Positions 46,336-58,200 of a DNA stretch of 64,000 bases are shown here, piece by piece. This DNA is from Agelaius tricolor (lineage: Eukaryota; Chordata; Aves; Passeriformes; Icteridae). The position numbers and the translations under genes were made by a program. Each line of letters opens with the position of its first letter. Position 1 is the stretch's first letter. The stretch is taken from assembly GCA_023055355.1 (NCBI GenBank), contig JALJCS010000037.1, positions 372,001-436,000 of the forward strand. Direction: 5' to 3'. The notes beneath the pieces were generated by a model. It had not been told where the DNA came from and searched no databases. It saw only the letters and a program-made list of their open reading frames with translations.

Positions 46336-47910
46336 CCCACAGGAGCCCTGCAAGGGACACAGGGGCTGCTCTGCAGCTGTGCTGAGCAGCTTTGGCTTTG
46401 GGATTTTCCTCTTTCAGGCTCTCCAGCTGAGGGTTTGTTGGAGCATCAGCAGCCCAAAGCAGTGGTCTGTTGTTGATCAGTTGTAGGTTGAGAAGATGAA
46501 GGAATTTGGTCATGGCCTCCCAGTCTCTGTGTTCTGCCCATTTTTCCCTAAAATCTGCAGACTCAGTGCCCACATGCAGTGGCTTTGCCATGAGCTCTCA
46601 AGCAGCCACCTCCTGGCTGCTCACACGAATGCACAGAGAGATTTCTGCACAGCATTTTGGAGATGCTGCAGCAAATTTTCCTTGGTTCATGGAGAAATCC
46701 TCTGCTTTCAGTTCCTGGTGCTTCCTGACTCCCCAGGATGCTGATTCAGCCCCACACACACAGCCTGGTACTGCTACTGCAGGAGAAGACTTGGAGCTCC
46801 AGCTGCCTGAGCCTGGTGGAGCATTCCTGTGTCCCAGTGAAATTCCCAGCACTCCCTGAGCTGAGTCTTTCTTTCAGCTGTTGGCTCCAATTGACAAAAA
46901 TCTGCTTATGTGCACCAGATCAGGACTCTGTTGGTTTGAAAGGAGTGGGAGGAAGAGAATGCAAGGCTGATCAGGGCTTGCAAGGAAGAACTTTTTTTTT
47001 TTTTTTTCCCCAAAAAAAAGAAAATTATTATATATTTCTAGCTCCACTTCCCATCTGTTCACCTTCCAAAGTGACATTTAAGGAGATGAGTTTACAGTGC
47101 TGGAGGCATCAACAGCACTGGATTGAGTGGATCAGATCCAGACTGGCTCTAAAGCTACTCAAACCTTGCCTAAAGCTCAGCCCTTATTTGTTTTCCTACA
47201 GCAGAGGTACCTTGATCTCTGGAAATACTGGCATCTGCCCTTTTCTTCTTTGCAACCCTTTCTGCTGAGAGCATTATCTGCCTTTTTCCAGCACATGACT
47301 TGGCAGAGCTGCTCCAACCCCCTGACATGCCTGAAAGCACTTTGGGTGAGGAGAAAGGCAGCTCTGACACGGTGTCTGGAGTTCAGAAGCCACAGATCAA
47401 CACAGTGGATGGGTTTCAGGGCTGCTCTGCTCTCTGTCACACAGGCAGGTGTGGTCCAGCACAACATGGGGAGTCAATGACCAGAAAAAGGCTCATTTTG
47501 GGAGGTGCTTGGGCTCCTTCATCCTCTGAAATGTTGGTTTCTGCTGAAAAATGGGAAACATTCCTCTGTTCTGTGGTGCAAGCAGGAAGAGCTGAACAGT
47601 AGCTGATATAACCAAGGCAAAGCTTCCTCAAAAACCCAAACCAGCTCAGGTGTGGGTGTTAACTGTCCATGCAGCACAAGGATCCACCTCAGAGGTAAAG
47701 CAAGCAGTGAGAAGGAATGGATGTCTGAGGGAGGCAGAATGCTCAGGGGCAGTGCAAAATGTGGAAACAGAGAATACATCTGGGTAAACTCAGCACGGGA
47801 GAAGAGGGAGAAACAGCCACATGAAGAGGAAGAACATCTTTACACAGAGCAAATAAAGGGCTGAGGAGCAGAAAGTTCTCCTTCCTCAGGCACTCACACA
47901 GCCCGACACC
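46336..47910. other. Gene-free stretch, apparently unique sequence
   Basis: No exon or named repeat was recognised. A T run of about 16 followed by CCCC and an A run lies at about 46991-47020. Overlapping frames on both strands are short or featureless. Confidence 0.4.
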
Positions 47911-48615
47911 TGTCCTGCATTGCCAAGCAAATTGTATTCTATTTGCCATCTGCCTGGCAGCTGTCTTCTGTTCAGTGGGCAGTTTTCCTTATTTCTTCCA
48001 CAGCAACTCCTCCCTCAGAGGAGACATCTGCTGATAACAGCCATTGAATGTCCCTGCATGGCTGATAAGAACTGCAGCATCCCATTGGGAGATGTGAGCC
48101 CAGAGGGAGGAGCCAAGCATTCCTACCTGGATATAATCTGGAGATTCTGGAACACCAGCCAAGCATTCCTACCTGGATATAATCTGGAGGTTCTGGAACA
48201 CCAGCACAGCTTCTCCACTGGATTCCCCAGAGGAACAGCAGCTGCCTCTTCTTCCCCTGGATCTTCAGAGGCAGAGACTGCACCTTTCTCCAGGATCCCT
48301 GCTCCAGCAGAACCAGCCCTGACACTGCAGGAGGGCTGAGCCACAATTCCAATGGGACTGATACCAACACCCTGACCCACAGGGTGTCAGGCTGGGTTCT
48401 GACTCTGGCAGTGTTGGTTTAGTTTAATGCAGTGTTTATTTTATCTTTTTATTTTCTTCCCTATTGAAGAACTGTTATTCCTGCTCCCATATTTTTTGCC
48501 TGAGAGCCCCTTAATCTAAAATTTATAGCAATTTGTAGGGAGGGGGTTTACATTTTCCATTTCAGGGGAGGCTCCTGCCTTCCTCAGCAGACATCTGGCT
48601 TTCCAAACCAAGACA
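47911..48615 (+). mobile_element. Probable long LTR with internal 46-bp tandem duplication
   Basis: The block starts TGTCCTGCATTGCC and ends AAACCAAGACA, giving TGTC...GACA inverted termini. It is bracketed by a 4-bp match, CACC, at 47907-47910 and 48616-48619. The sequence matches an abundant songbird ERV LTR as I remember it, including the motifs GAACTGTTATTCCTGCTCCC and GAGGGGGTTTACATTTTCC in this order. A TATA-like GGATATAATCTGG occurs twice because of the tandem duplication, and ATTGAAGAAC sits where a variant poly(A) signal could be. With a 4-bp duplication and different ends it is not of the same group as families A, C and E. It is single-copy in the window, so the 5' boundary is less certain than the 3' one. 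Confidence 0.6.
48111..48202. repeat. 46-bp tandem duplication inside the LTR
   Basis: AGCCAAGCATTCCTACCTGG begins at 48111 and again at 48157. The two 46-bp units differ at only one or two positions (GGAGATTC versus GGAGGTTC). Each unit contains GGATATAATC, so the promoter-like element is doubled. Confidence 0.93.
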
Positions 48616-50010
48616 CACCAAAGGAGAGGATTTAGCCAGTTTGCCATTGGGAAAGTGCCAATTCCACTTTTGCCTCTCCCTTTCCTCTCCAGCCAAACAA
48701 GAGCTCATCCTGCCCAGTCTCTGGAGAGCTCTGGAGGCTGCAGGGACAGAGCTCCCCATGGGATCCCTGAGCTTCCCTGGGTGTGTATCCTAATCCTACA
48801 ATTGCCTCGACAAAATTTTGGGTTTATTGATTAAGGGCACAATTAGGGGAAGAAAGGAGCCAGCCGCCCACGCTGCTTCTGTCTCTCTGTTCCTCTGTCT
48901 CCCACAGAGGAAGGGCTCTGGCAATATTTATAGGTCTGTAATTTCCTGCAAGTTTATATAGCATGAAAGTAGAAGAAGTGATAAAATATGCAGTTTAATT
49001 GCAAAAAACCCCATGTACTAATCTCACTAATGTGCTAGATTAAAACTCTAAATGTGTGAGGCTTCAAGGTGATTACACATATTTAAAGCAAATTTTCCTT
49101 CTAAGTGTCTCTAACCAAACTCATATTTTATGGTATCCTGGACCTTACAATTGACTTTTATTTGGTTTATTTTTATGAATGATATTGAAAGTATAATATT
49201 GTCACAAGGGATTCTCTTCCTCTGTGGATTGTTTCATGATGCAGGATTTCTATTAACTTCTCTCAGAATTTTTTTGTCACACTAGGCTGCCTTAGTGGCT
49301 GCAAGCTCTACTGTGTCACACTGGGCTGTGTTAATCACTCAAGCTGGAGTTTCCCCTTTGTGAGGAGGGAGAGGACAAGGACTGGACATGTTGAAAATCT
49401 TCTAAAATTCTGTTTGGAGAACTTGGTACCAGCTGAAAGCTCTGCATTGCTCCTGCGAGCTGCCAGCCACCCACATCACCTGCATTTCCTCACATCTGGG
49501 ATTTTTCTATCCATGTAAAGACATTTGTCACAATGTTCTGTAAGCCCTATTTCCTAAAGAGAATTAATTAATTAATCCAGAAGCAAGCAGTGTCTAATGG
49601 GGCTCTGCTAAAAGAAGTGACCAGAAGTTGACTCCAGTCCCAGAAGATTCTCTGACTGGTTCAATATCACATATTCCAAACTGGAATTTTAGTGGGCTGG
49701 TTATAGCAAACTGCAAATTTGCTAAAATGCTGGTTAAACAGCTCCTCTGGAGGACACTGGGCTCTCTTTGAACAATAATTGTTTTACAGATCTGCTGTTT
49801 ATTTTCTTTGGGAAGGAGCAGGTTGATCCTTCTCTCTTCACAGCCACCTTTCTATAGTTCCAGTGGAGTTATTTCAGAATCTGGGGTGGACAACAGATTA
49901 TTGCCAGACTCCAGGATCATCTCAGGCTGGATTAGGGCAGGCAGGGCTGTCCAAAGAGCCCCTGGCCCAGGGGAGCAGAACCAATGGCCCCTTGACACAC
50001 ACCCATGAGT
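48616..50010. other. Gene-free stretch, apparently unique sequence
   Basis: No exon or named repeat was recognised. 48930-49210 is AT-rich and free of repeats. Confidence 0.4.
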
Positions 50011-50076
50011 GTCACAGAATCCTTTAATCAGAAAAGACCCTCGGGATCATTGAGCACCCCTTGGCTGGGCTGATAG
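50011..50076 (-). mobile_element. CR1 LINE 3' fragment
   Basis: GTCACAGAATCCTTTAATCA, then GAAAAGACCCTCGGGATCAT and TGAGCACCC, follow the CR1 3' end in reverse complement (consensus like CAGAATCATTTAGGTTGGAA followed by AAGACC...GATCATCGAGTCC). About 65 bp are convincing. Beyond that the match is lost. Confidence 0.6.
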
Positions 50077-51236
50077 CAAAACCTGTTCTCCCATGGGCAG
50101 GGAAACCTGTTCAGGAGCACACAGAGCAGCTCTGGAGCCTGAGCTCACCCCAGTGGCACCATGGGGGCTGGAGGACACCCCTTAGGTGTCTTGCCCCAGG
50201 AATGAACGCCACTTCTTCTCAAAAATCCCCCAGAAAAGCTGACTAATTGCCTAAAAATCCCCCAAATCTATAAACCCCCAAACTGCAGCACCCCCCAGGC
50301 CCCTCCATTCTGGACACACTTTGTGCATCCCCAGGCAGCACCTGCTGAACTGGCAGGAGCTTTGACTTTGGGACCTGGGAGTCCTCCACAGCCCACTCAC
50401 ATTCACTGTGCACAGTTCTATTTAATGCTAGGAAGGGAGAATAATCTAAACATCATTTTGCAAATGGTAAGCTATTAAACTAGCAAATGATTTGAGACAA
50501 GAGCAACTACACCAGGTCAGCTTCTCTTTCAAACACCAGGGTACATTGTGTGTAGCTCTGCCTCATGTAAATACCACGGCCTTGAGGTTTTTCCTTGTGG
50601 CTTTGTTCTTTCTCTCATTTCTGCAAGGAGGCAGAAGGAATAAATAGATGTTTTTATCACCACTTTTTTGCTTTCAGAAAGTTCACATATTGCATTTTTG
50701 ACATTATGTAAATTAAAAATCACCATGGCATTACCTGAAATAAACTATTATATCACTCCTTTCACGCTACTTTAGTTAAGATACTGTCAGCACTTCCATT
50801 ACTAGCCCTTATTTCAAGGAGTTTCAGACTTAGCTGGTAAAAAGGTGGGGAATTCTATTTATTTATTATTTTAATGGAAAACTTCTAACACATTGCCATC
50901 TTGGGGAAAAAATTAATTTTCTTCAAATTTTAGGAAAAACTTCTTGTCCATTTTGTTGTTCAGATGCTGTGAGGGTATTAACCCACTAACAGGTTGATGA
51001 TACCCCAGCTCCCTGACCAATTCTCTTTTCCATTCAGGTTACAGTGGCAAAACAATGCAAAACCCAGCCCAGCTCTGGTGTTGGGGCACAGCTGGGGACA
51101 CCTGGAGGGACAAGGGGAGTCCTGGCACACAAACGTGTCCCTGGTGCCTTTCAGAATGAGCCTTTGTGTCCCTGCTCCCCCTGACAGGCTGAACTCCACA
51201 CACACATCTTTGGGGAGAATAAATTTGGTCCCCATG
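50077..51236. other. Gene-free stretch, apparently unique sequence
   Basis: No exon or named repeat was recognised. Confidence 0.4.
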
Positions 51237-51475
51237 TCAGGTAGAACAAGGAATAATGGGCTTAAAATTACAGCCAGGGAGATCCAGACCAGATATTAAG
51301 ATAAACTTTCTAACAGCAAGGGTAGTTAAACTGTAGAAAAGATAGCCCAGGGAGGGTGTGAAATCCCTGCCCGGGGAGGTTCTGAGTACAGATTAGACAA
51401 ATGCTTGACAGAAGTGACAATTTTGATGTTCCTTTGGGGCAGGGGATTATATCTTGATTTCCCTTCCAGCCCTGT
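51237..51475 (+). mobile_element. CR1 LINE 3' region, old copy
   Basis: The + strand carries the CR1 3' coding end and UTR motif series in diverged form: CAAGGAATAATGGGCTTAAA, CCAGATATTAAGATAAACTT, GATAGCCCAGGGAGGGTGTG, AAATCCCTGCCCGGGGAGGT and TTCCCTTCCAGCCCTGTTTC. The corresponding consensus phrases concern glycine-rich text such as GGATATTAGGAA and CTGCCCAGGGAAGTGGTGGA. Indels break any frame. Unlike the other CR1 pieces this one keeps about 240 bp, but the terminal microsatellite is missing. Confidence 0.7.
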
Positions 51476-53473
51476 TTCCCACAGTGCTTTGGAACTCATT
51501 TAGAAAGAGGAGGATCCATATTTTGATGGCTTCCATCCCATCCTGTGCAGACATGCCCTGTGGGACACCTCCCTCCAGGGTCTCCTTGGGCTCCCTGTGA
51601 AAATGCCACGAGCTTTGGCAGTGTGCCCTTAGCACACAGCACCTGGAATGGCCTGAGAAGGGTCATTCTCATGGCAGCTGTCAGGCTTCACCAGCCACCA
51701 GCAGCAGCCAGAAAAAGGCTGTTTTTTAATTAATAAAGCCTTTAGCAGGTGAATCCCAGCCCCTTCTGGTGGCTGCAGCCAAGATCTCCACCGAGCTCTG
51801 CTAATGCGTCTGCCTTCCAATTTGTGAGCCCCAGGAAATTTCACAGGCAAAATGCAAACAGCCAATTCCAAGCTTTGTTTAGAAATATTTCCTGTGTTTC
51901 CTGCTGCTGCAAGAAACGAAGAAGGGGGAAAAGAACCCAAACAAGAATTCACTCAGCCTCTTCAGTGCCACTCATTTTTCCGCCCCAGTAAAGCAAAATG
52001 TGAGCTGCAAACCTGGAGGGAGCCACAAGGTAAGGAGGGAAGAGCTGGTGCTTTGCTCTGCAGCCTCCTCCTCTCTCTTTCTGAGGTCTTCATGGCCTTT
52101 TCTTTAGCCTGTCCTTTATCCCCTCCCACATTATCCCAGCCCTGTCCTTCCCCAGATGCTGAATTCCTCCTCAAATTAAACTTTGCAGGAGAAAACTTTG
52201 CCTCTCTCCCTGTCCAGTTCATTCTTCTGGGTCTCTTGTTGGCACCTCAGTCTGATCAGAGCAAAATTAGGCAATATCCCCCCTTTTTCCAGCCTAGGCT
52301 AGAATTCCTAGTTCAGTAGCTGCTGAGACAGTGTTGGCTTGTTGTGGAATTTCCCAAGGTTCATTCCTTGTCACATTTTGCCTGGCTGAGAGCACACAGG
52401 GATGGCCACAAAAGCAAATATCACACAGAACCATATGTCCTAATTTCAACTGGGGCATCTCCTTGGATTGTGACTCTCTCCATGCCTTTGGTCCTGTAAC
52501 TCACCTTTCTAACCCCCCAAAAAACAAACAGCATTTTCTTTTTCCACTATCAAGCCCCATCTTCACACATATTCAAGTTATAACAATCTCTACACCTTCA
52601 AGCTGCTTACACACAGATTTCATGCTCAGAATACAGACTCAGTTTTCTGTAGTCATCTTTCCTATTTTTTAATCATCCCTAACCATAATGCTGGCAAGCA
52701 CAGGGACAGACAAAAGGGGCTCAAGGCTTTTAAAAAATGCATGTATGTAGGCCCATATATATTTTTCATTTTTAGATGTTTCCCTTAATCATATCTTGAA
52801 TTAATGCAGGGCTTGTTCATTCGGAGCTCTCATTACCCTCTTAATTAACTGTGCACAGATGGAAAAAGTCGGAATTGCTTCACTTGAGTTGTTCTGCTAG
52901 TTTTAAAATGAGATGGCAGATGGAGGACAAGGCAGAAAGGGCTCAGCTCAGAGGTAGGAAACAAGTTTTCAAGCTGTCACAGAAACGTCAACAAACACTC
53001 CATCTGTTTATGAGGTGTACCAAGCAGAGGCAGCTTTAAGTGCCATCCGCAGACGTGAGTTCAAAGAATTCCAAACAATTAGCAGCAAAATGAAAGTTGC
53101 GGTTTTGGTTTGGGGTTTACCGGGACGCTGTCGATCTGTGCTGTGACACAGGGGCTGGGGGCAGCCACCACAACACTGCAGGAATGGTCTCAGTGTGGCA
53201 GTGGCTCAGCACCCTCAGCTCTGGGTTGGCTTGATGAGACCCCATCCCCAAAGCTCTGCACACAGACCCAGAGGAAGGACAGAGGTTGCCAAAGGCCCCA
53301 AAATAAGAGAACCTCTTGAGACTGATCAGTAACTTTCAAAGAGTAGCTCTGAGTTTGTTCCTATGAACAAAAGCCCACAGAAAGGAAGGGACCTGAGCTG
53401 AGGGCCCCAAATACAAACAACAAAATTTGCTAGGAAAAAATCTAATTTCAACTCTCCAGAAGTTTTCTGTAAC
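51476..53473. other. Gene-free stretch, apparently unique sequence
   Basis: No exon or named repeat was recognised. A CACAAGGTAAGG string at 52025-52036 resembles a splice donor, but nothing upstream looks like an exon. Confidence 0.4.
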
Positions 53474-53479
53474 TGGGTG

Positions 53480-53862
53480 TGTCACTGACATATTTTCTGA
53501 AAAGTCCTTTGGCCAGGATCTTTTCTCTTGAGAAGCTGGGAAACTTCAGCTTCTCCATGTTTTGCTGCTTTGGAATGTGATTTGGAGAATTGTTTACCCA
53601 GCATGTGAAATTGTTTTTACTTGATGACCAATGACAGCCACCTGTGTCGAGGCTGTGAGCAGTCACAAGATTTTATCATCATTCCTTTCTATTCCTTTCA
53701 AGCCTTCTGATGAAATCCTTTCTTCTATTCTTCAGTATAGTTTTAATATATTGTCTTCTTTTAATATAATATATATCATAAAATAATGAATCAGCCTTCT
53801 GAAACATGGAGTCAAGATTCTCATCTCTCCCCTCGTCCTGGGACCCCTGCAAACACCACCAG
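53480..53862 (+). mobile_element. Solo LTR, family C copy 2 (ERVK-like)
   Basis: This 383-bp element is flanked by a perfect 6-bp duplication, TGGGTG, at 53474-53479 and 53863-53868. It starts TGTCACTGACATATTTTC, shares GTTTTGCTGCTTTGGAATGT with the copy at 32944-33360, has a CCAAT box in GATGACCAATGACAG, and then an AT-rich zone with ATAAAATAATGAATC in the poly(A)-signal position. It ends ...AACACCACCAGA; a terminal CA is expected, so the last dinucleotide has probably mutated. No internal retroviral region is attached. Confidence 0.9.
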
Positions 53863-53994
53863 ATGGGTGGATTTCTGCAACTAATCAGTGTTAGCATTTG
53901 GGAAGTAGAGACAGTCAAATGTAACTGAAGGCAGGTAGACAAGAGCATACAGCTAAGAAAAAATAAAATCCTCTCCTCTCCTTTCTTAGAATAT

Positions 53995-54284
53995 TGTCAC
54001 AATAGGACACGAGATGAACGACACGCACAAGCCGAGGTGTTTAAGGTAAAAAGAGGGCAGTTTATTTCTGAACTCTAATATATTTATAGACTTTCAAAAG
54101 TGACCATGGATTGGAGGATGAAATTGCTACCTCTCCAGCCACAGTGGTTAAACTAACAGTCCATCAGTTCTCTCCTCCCCCGGAAAGGAATGCAAAACAA
54201 TCTTTATTTACATGAAGAGTGCCTGAGAAACTCCAAAATGTAACCATCAGAAGGCTTAGGAGAACTTAGAAGAACAGGGAGACA
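53995..54284 (-). mobile_element. Solo LTR, family A copy 4 (ERVK-like)
   Basis: This 290-bp element starts TGTCACAATAGGACACGAG and ends ACAGGGAGACA as displayed, keeping the canonical TG...CA ends. The flanks GAATAT (53989-53994) and GAATAC (54285-54290) form a 6-bp duplication with one mismatch. It aligns with the copies at 9898, 25188 and 39828. Like the 39828 copy it keeps several CpGs in its U5 (ACACGAGATGAACGACACGC), which suggests a younger age than the first two copies. It lies only 132 bp from the family-C LTR, in the opposite orientation. Confidence 0.9.
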
Positions 54285-54290
54285 GAATAC

Positions 54291-55158
54291 CCCTTGTTGA
54301 ACTGCTCCAGTGGGATTTGAAATTGTTCTCCTGCTGGAAGTGACCCCAGGGATGGAGGGCACAGCACCGTTATTGGCATTTTAGAGAAGCAGCAGCGCAG
54401 AGTGAAATAACCGTGTCAGGGCAGTGACACGCTTGCTCTGGATATTTAAATAACCAAGGAGGAGCACATCTGCTTCCTAGCACTGCAGCCAGCCCTGGGA
54501 GGAGGGCACATCTGCACCCAGGCTCTGTGGGTTTATGGCTGGGTAGCAGGCATAGTTCTTGGGAGCTGAATTGTACCCATGTGGTTTGCACACAGGCAGG
54601 GATGCTGAAAGAAATGCACACACAAAGCACTTCTGCACAGCTTCTTGTGATATACTTGCTAATTCTTTTTCCAGTAGGTTGAGCTTTTTTTTGGGCAATA
54701 CCATATGTTCCAATGATGGGAAGATCCAGGATCCCATCCACATTCTCTCATTTCAAAACCTAAACCACAGATTTGACTTTTCCTCATATTCAGAAGTATC
54801 TGAGTCTGTCACAGGTCCAACACTTTCCATACCCCTTTTTTTAAAAATAATGAGCAATTTCCAGACACAAATTTAAAAGTACTCACCTGACACATGCTCA
54901 CAAACAACATCCCCACCAAAAGCTGCAATAGAAGGTGTTCTATTCCCTTTTGATATGGCACATATGTTTTTATTTATAAGAAACCCCCAACTGCTTTTTC
55001 TAACTTTTCTCTAGCTCTCCACATGGAGAAACCCACACTATACAGTTAATTTTGTTTAGGACCAGCAATTTAATTATGTTTGACCCAATTGGAAGGAACA
55101 TATGTGAACCATGAATTCTGTCCATTCTGAGGGTGCAGTGAGTGTTATCTACCAGCTG
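54291..55158. other. Gene-free stretch, apparently unique sequence
   Basis: No exon or named repeat was recognised. Confidence 0.4.
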
Positions 55159-55203
55159 AGAGAGAAGAGAAGAGAAGAGAAGAGAAGAGAAGAGAAGAGA
55201 AGC
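55159..55203. repeat. (AAGAG)n pentanucleotide microsatellite
   Basis: About eight contiguous AGAGA/AAGAG units make a pure purine strand of about 45 bp. Short Arg/Glu/Lys-rich frames across it are repeat translations. Confidence 0.95.
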
Positions 55204-58200
55204 AGACCAGGCTGCCTGGGCCTTTTTAGAGCCCTGCCAAAATTTGCTCTGCAGGTTCAGGAAATTTCAGGTTGCTTTTGTGTGTGTGCACCTACAGCAG
55301 CATTTTAAGACCAAGAGTCTTAAAGAGCATTTTTTGAATATCAAAACTTCCTCTTTATTACACTTCAGTTCACTTGGTGCCCAGAAACTGAACTGGTTTT
55401 GGATAAAACACACGCCTAATTCACTGATAATAGTCAGGCTTTGGGACCAGACCAGAGGCAGCCTGAAATAATTCCCTTTAGCTGATTGTACCATGGACAC
55501 TGCTCCTTTACACCAAATGTTTTGCTCTCCACAGGTACCACACACACTGCATTAGTCAGCTTTTCCTCGTGGGACTGACAGAAAGTGTCATGTGATGGAA
55601 GGGAATATTTGAGATGTGAAATGGTACAGGAGAGGTGGGATGCAGCTGCAGGTGGCTGTGGAGGAGCTGGGATGCTGACAAGGCCATTTGGGTGATATGG
55701 CCTGGAGTGCAAGCGTTCCTTTGGTTTTTGGAGAGTTAATCCCCTCTGAAACAGCCACTTTCAGCAGAGTGTGAAGATCCACCTGCCCCAGGGGGAGCCG
55801 CGGTCTCAGCTTTGCCTTCAGGGCTGTGGGTGTGCTCAGACCCCTGAGCGCTGCCAGCCCACCAAGGGATGCTGGGGATGCAGGGCTGGTGGCCACTGGG
55901 AGCAGGAGAGCTGAGCCAGAACCTTCTGTCACAGCAGAACCACCCCAGGTGACACTGGGACACCAAGGCTGCCCCCAGGGCATCGTGGAGGAGCCCAGAA
56001 ATTGTCAAGGCCCTGTCAGGAAAAGGATGTGAATGTGATTTTCTTCAGACTGCAGCCTAGGAAGCTCAATAGGCAAAAAAACCCCAAAAAAAACAACAAC
56101 CCCTCCACCCCAGCTTTCAAAGCTTTTTCCGTAGAAATAAGGAGGAAAAAACCAGAGTAAGAAATAAAGGAGAAACTGAGATAAGAGCAGCAGCTCATCT
56201 CTGTGCATGTTGTGAGTCTGACAGGAGAGTACCCTTCCCAGGGGCTTCTTATCAGAGCCTCAGCTCCCTCAAGGTCACAGATCAGGGTAATTACACTCTG
56301 ATAAGCACAGTCCTTGCTCATTTGCAGTTATACACCATGGCTCCTCATTTTCTGCTCTGAATACCGGGACAGAATCAGCGCCCCACAGCACCTACAATAG
56401 TCTGCAGCTCCAAAGTGGTGGCAATTCAAAGGAATGCTGTGTAATTCTGGCATGTACACCTCAAAAAGTGCCTCAGGAGCCTTAGGTGCTAAATAAAGGC
56501 AGGCAATGCCAGTGTTGAGGAGCCCAATACTATCTAAAGCTTCTTGTGGGCTCATCAGGGTAAATGCCACAATCCAGATTATGGAAAAAGGCAGCAGCCC
56601 CTGTAATAGTTTTGTTTTTTTTTTTTCTGGTATTACAAAAATCCTGAAGTAACCACCATGGGAACACCAGCAGTGACTGGAAAGGGAAAGGGTTTGCTCC
56701 TCTCCTGGGAGGCCTGCAGAGCTGAGGGATTAATAATCCAGAATCCTCCATCCCGGGCTGCTCATCTTTTTAGCAGCTTCCTATGCAGCTTCTGAATTGC
56801 TCCACAGAAGTGACTCCTCCATAGCAAGTCCTGGGAAAGGCTGCTGTGTCCCCTACAAACACAGCAGAGCCCCATGGGAATCCTACCCCAGCCCCATGGA
56901 GCACACAGAGGTCAAAGCAAAGGACAGGATCCCTTCCTTAGCCACTGCCAGCCCTGCAGTTCAGCAAATGCTCTCCCAAAGGAGCCTGAGCAGCCCTGGG
57001 AGAAGCTGATCCCTGCTCTGGGCAAGGCCCCTGAGCCCTGCAGCCGGCCTGGCCTGGAGGCTGGGCATGGAAAACTCCCTGAGGCACTGCTGGGTCACGG
57101 ATTTATTTAATGACTGAGCAGAGGACAGCTTCAGTTTTAGAATATTTCCCCCCACGAACACACCTTTACTTTTTTCTCCTTTCTAAAAGAGGCACTTAAA
57201 TCATCCCAATGAATAATAAGGATGCTTGCCAACCCAATTTAAGGCAATTTCCATTTCAGTCCCAATATTGTCCTCAAACATACTTTTCCCTTTATCTGTG
57301 GAATGGCCTGTTCTGCACAGCACCTTAAATAGAAAGTGCTATGCCAGCTAAATGCTGCCTTTCAACTATTACAATAAATATCTGACAGTGAGGAAAATAA
57401 GAAAAGAGGCAGGTGGGGACTGATCTGCTTTGTCACAGCTCCTGCCTTGGCACCCAGAGCTGTGTCAGTCCATTAGCTGCTCTTAATTTCCTTGTTCTTG
57501 GTGGCAAAGGTGGCCATAATTGGTGGAGCTGCTGGAAATATCACATAAATGGGGTGATTCACACTCAGAACTGTCACTGTAATAAAATCCCATTTAGAAA
57601 ATGTCCCCATCACCCAAGGGAAAAAGCAAGCTCCAGAGGCTGTCCCTCCCCCTGTTTGCTCCTGTAGGGATGAGTGACCCATCAGCATCTCCATCAGGAG
57701 GACAGCCCTGTCCATCTCTGAAGGCTGATCAGAATCTGAAAGGGACATCAACTCTGATAGCCTGTAATCACTTCAGACACAACAGCTCTTATTTTGATGA
57801 TTTTTTTTTTTGGTGGGACTTTTCAGGCTGGACAGAAGCCAAGGAAACAGAGATAAATATAAAACAGGAAACCCCCTGTTGCTATTATCAGTATCATTAA
57901 TGTGTGTGTGCTTGAGGAAGTGATAGATGTGAAAAGAAATAAGCATAGCTGCCTTGGGGAGACTTGGCACAGCAGGAGCCTGCTCTCTTTACTCAGCAGT
58001 GCTCTCAGATTCAGACTCTCAAACTCATCTTTTCACCTGTGAGATGGAGAGAATTGGAGGGACACCTTTACTGGAGTGTGGCACAGCCCTTTAAAATATA
58101 AAGAATGTATACCAAGTTTTGAGTCTGAGAAGCAGGAGTTTTAATTTTGAATACATTCCAAATTTCATATGGGAAATGCCCTAATTATTTACTTTTGGAC

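Noticed and set aside
46738..47268. 176-codon forward open frame
   Set aside because: It crosses a T-run/A-run homopolymer zone and has no protein-like features.
48123..48380. Reverse open frame with duplicated peptide
   Set aside because: It lies inside the LTR and repeats because of the 46-bp tandem duplication.
52025..52036. CACAAGGTAAGG as a splice donor
   Set aside because: An isolated donor-like string without a recognisable exon or acceptor partner is expected many times by chance.
58022..58062. MIR-like phrase TTTTCACCTGTGAGATGGAG
   Set aside because: It is a single short match without neighbouring core motifs.
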